Shown here in pieces: positions 61,820-64,000 of a DNA stretch of 64,000 nt. The first letter of the stretch is position 1, and each line of letters opens with the position of its first letter. The stretch covers positions 124,001 through 188,000 of the forward strand of contig JADJPW010000003.1 of assembly GCA_016713035.1 (NCBI GenBank), read 5' to 3'. Made by a program: the position numbers and the translations under genes. The notes under the pieces are model-generated. The model did not search any database. It was not told where the DNA came from and saw nothing but the letters and a program-made list of their open reading frames with translations. Source of the DNA: Verrucomicrobiaceae bacterium (lineage in GTDB: Bacteria; Verrucomicrobiota; Verrucomicrobiia; Verrucomicrobiales; Verrucomicrobiaceae).

Positions 61820-63088
61820 TCAAGCTCCCTGGCCCTTTGCCAGCGCCTCCGCTTGATGCCGATGTCCATGCACCTCATAGCCGATCACCGTCACCACAGG
61901 AGCGAACATGAGCACCATCAAGCAGACCGACATGCTCATCCCGCCCATGGCAGCACCGATAGCGAGCGCGACGACTGCCGCAGTGCCCGCCAGCAGCCAG
62001 ACATGAAGCAGGTCAAAGCGCCGAACCAAATAGTAGTAGATGCCATACACAAGGCCGAGGTAAATGCCCACAGGTATAGCGACACTCAGCACCGTAGCGA
62101 GCGGGCCAATGTGAGCCTTATGCGCGATGAAATCCGCCGCCACATGCAGCCCCGCGCCAGTGGCGACGATAGACGTGACAATAAGCATCTGCGTGTATCC
62201 CCAGACAAAGCCACGCTCCCGATGACCATGCAAGATAGCGGCTGATGGCAGCATGTAATACACCCACCACATGCCAAACGTGAGCCCCACACCCGCTAGA
62301 CCGACAAAGGCGACATCCAGCGTCCAGCCGTATTGCTCAATCACTGCGGACAGCGTTGCCACCGTTCCCACCACCCCTTCACCGAGTGCAATGATGGCAA
62401 ATAGACTGTATCTCTCCGCGATATGATGGGCGTGCCATGGAGTGCCGCCATCCTTGCGCTCAGCTAAGACGGGGCCGAGCATCTCGATCAGGGCTAAGAC
62501 GCCTATCGCGATGTAGCGAGCACCAAATGGAAGGTTCACAAAAACCAGCGCCACCCAACCGACCTGAGCCAGCGAGATCATGAAAGCGTAGGTAAGACAA
62601 GCGCTGCGACGGGCGGGATCCTGCTTGGCTGCACGCACCCACTGAAAGACCATCGCGACACGCATCACGACGTAGCCCACCACCATGACGGAGTTATCAA
62701 TTCGGTAGCCCTGCTCAACAGAGGCGAACATGCTGGGCAGACCGATCGCCAGCACCAACACACCGATCATTTGCACCATGGTCACCAGACGAAAAACCCA
62801 GTCGTCGGTGTCGTAGGCAGAGGAGAACCAGGAGAAGTTCACCCAGGCCCAGCATATTGCAAAGCTCGCGATTCCAAATCCCATCAATCCCGCATGATAG
62901 TGCCCCTCACCCACAGCATGAGCCAGGCGCGATGCCGCGATGCCGAACGCGATGACGAAGGTTAGATCAAACAACAGCTCCAGAGGTGTCGCCACTCGCT
63001 GCCCTTGATGCGGGTCACGTCCGGCCATTTTTCGGCGATGATGATGGAGCAAGTCGGCGTCAGGCGTGGTCGATGGAGTGGAGTGCAT
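61820..63088 (-). CDS. LtrA-like (low-temperature requirement A) membrane protein
   Basis: 422 residues, almost wholly hydrophobic helices, consistent with about ten transmembrane segments. The family-defining region is near the N-terminus (QRVATPLELLFDLTFVIAFG). Others include WAWVNFSWFSSAYDTDDWVF, HIAERYSLFAIIALGEGVVG and VYYMLPSAAILHGHRERGFV. LtrA family (PF06772) members are inner-membrane proteins; the molecular role is unknown, with cold-growth phenotypes reported in Listeria. The N-terminus (MHSTPSTTPDADLLHHHRRK) is polar and cytoplasmic-like. The upstream 63089-63307 gap to the DUF1553 fragment holds no gene I can support. Confidence 0.9.
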   Translation of the reverse strand: MHSTPSTTPDADLLHHHRRKMAGRDPHQGQRVATPLELLFDLTFVIAFGIAASRLAHAVGEGHYHAGLMGFGIASFAICWAWVNFSWFSSAYDTDDWVFRLVTMVQMIGVLVLAIGLPSMFASVEQGYRIDNSVMVVGYVVMRVAMVFQWVRAAKQDPARRSACLTYAFMISLAQVGWVALVFVNLPFGARYIAIGVLALIEMLGPVLAERKDGGTPWHAHHIAERYSLFAIIALGEGVVGTVATLSAVIEQYGWTLDVAFVGLAGVGLTFGMWWVYYMLPSAAILHGHRERGFVWGYTQMLIVTSIVATGAGLHVAADFIAHKAHIGPLATVLSVAIPVGIYLGLVYGIYYYLVRRFDLLHVWLLAGTAAVVALAIGAAMGGMSMSVCLMVLMFAPVVTVIGYEVHGHRHQAEALAKGQGA

Positions 63089-63307
63089 GAAAGAGCAGTT
63101 GTTGTGCTGCCAACGCGATAGCTACCGCCCCATGGTTGGGCAAGAGAGATGAAGCTTATTTGCCACCAGCTCAGAGAACAGCACGCACCAGTTCCACTGC
63201 GATTACGACCGACAGGCTCGAACAAGAAACAAGGCTAAATGTTCACAACCTCCCTAACTTATCACTCAACTCCTGGCCGTAATTTCGGGAGGTGGCCACC
63301 TCCCTGC

Positions 63308-64000
63308 TCACTGGATGAAGATGAACTGCTGGGTGTTGAGGAGCGCGAAGATGAGGTCTTCGGGGGTGGTGAGGCCGGAGCGGGTCCAGGTGGCTTTTTC
63401 GGCTGGGGTGGGGCTGCGTGTGAGGAGGGTGCGGTAGATGATTTCGAGCTGCTCGTCGGGTGTGCGGGCGGTGCTGAGCTGGAGCCGGAGCTGGGTGTGG
63501 GGCTGTAGGATGGTGGCGAAGAGCTCGCTGTTCATGAGGACGAGTGCCTGGGGCATGCTGGCGTCGCTGCTGGCGTTGTCGATGAGGTCGCGGTCGCTTT
63601 GGCCGAATTCGCGTAAATAGTGACCGCGGGGGGCTGGGGAGTCGAGCTGGGCGGCGCGGGGCCAGTCGCGGTAGTGGGCTTCGCGGGCTTTGAGGTAGGC
63701 GGGGAGCTCGGTGAGCTGAAAATGGGCGGCTTCTTGGCGGTAGATGGTTTCGCGGGCTTGGGCGGCGTTTTTTTCGTCCTGTGGGATGCGCTGGTCGGCG
63801 TCGTAGCCGGGGATGGAGATGTAGTCGCGGTTTTGGCCGGTTTTTTTGAGTTCTTCGAGGGTGGGCCTGCGCACGGGGATGGGCGGTGGGGCGGGATGAC
63901 CGGTTTTTTTCTCGTAAAGCCGTGCGACGGCGGGTACGACGACGTGGTCGTGGATACCGGTGCGGGCGGTGAATTCGATGCTGCGGATTTCGAGGTTGAG
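63308..64000 (-). CDS. DUF1553-type protein, C-terminal part (5' end beyond window)
   Basis: The frame is open from the right edge to a TGA at 63308-63310; the GTG near 63874 is internal, since SIEFTARTGIHDHV and VVVPAVARLYEKKTGHPA read on upstream of it. The visible C-terminus matches DUF1553 proteins: REFGQSDRDLIDNASSDASM, QALVLMNSELFATIL, LEIIYRTLLTRSPTPAEKAT and the terminal FALLNTQQFIFIQ. DUF1549/DUF1553 proteins are secreted, often with N-terminal cytochrome-c-like domains (PSD1), and pair with DUF1501 proteins. Two DUF1501 genes occur in this window but neither is adjacent. The function is unknown. Confidence 0.85.
   Translation of the reverse strand, partial: LNLEIRSIEFTARTGIHDHVVVPAVARLYEKKTGHPAPPPIPVRRPTLEELKKTGQNRDYISIPGYDADQRIPQDEKNAAQARETIYRQEAAHFQLTELPAYLKAREAHYRDWPRAAQLDSPAPRGHYLREFGQSDRDLIDNASSDASMPQALVLMNSELFATILQPHTQLRLQLSTARTPDEQLEIIYRTLLTRSPTPAEKATWTRSGLTTPEDLIFALLNTQQFIFIQ

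Overview
The window looks like chromosomal DNA from a verrucomicrobium, most like the Prosthecobacter/Verrucomicrobium group. The grounds are very large secreted proteins built from SdrD-B, putative-Ig (He_PIG), GEVED and FG-GAP modules, a PEP-CTERM protein, two DUF1501 proteins, a DUF1553-type cytochrome partner protein, a Gfo/Idh/MocA oxidoreductase, and few clear Shine-Dalgarno sites. This placement is inferred from family content; there is no rRNA gene to confirm it.

Layout. 1-14397 (minus strand): two giant secreted repeat proteins (A runs off the left edge; B is broken by a one-base frameshift near 7418), with a PEP-CTERM protein, an NlpC/P60-like peptidase and an RlpA-like SPOR protein between them. 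14398-15068: an AT-rich promoter island and a decayed second copy of the NlpC/P60 gene. 15069-20677: housekeeping genes gcvT-gcvH, a Gfo/Idh/MocA oxidoreductase, a DUF1501 protein and argG. 20893-40282: giant protein C, about 6,460 residues if one extra G near 22299 is removed. 40336-43729 (minus): an envelope/housekeeping set (BamD-like, LptE-like, rsmI, DUF721/DciA-like) ending in a tRNA-Leu with the uncommon anticodon AAG and a clear terminator. 43864-46676: DUF1501 plus a PPC-type secreted protein. 46888-49762 (minus): DUF2490-like barrel, a DapA/NanA-like aldolase and a sialidase-like protein. 50101-54067: two secreted proteins, one with fourteen 50-residue repeats. 54267-61333 (minus): a four-gene operon of an HxlR regulator and three secreted glycan-active proteins. 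Then a small thioredoxin-like gene, an LtrA-like membrane protein and the 3' end of a DUF1553 protein.

How the parts fit. The left half is dominated by three giant surface proteins sharing the same module set, and two of them (B and C) end in the same C-terminal domain. Each is preceded by an AT-rich island that contrasts with the GC-rich surroundings. The right half looks like a glycan-foraging locus. The most notable observations are the two single-base frameshifts in otherwise intact giant genes, a 661-bp perfect internal duplication in B, the shared N-terminal module between giant A and the PEP-CTERM protein, the tRNA-Leu(AAG), and the HxlR-headed glycan operon. No CRISPR array, transposase, integrase or prophage was seen.
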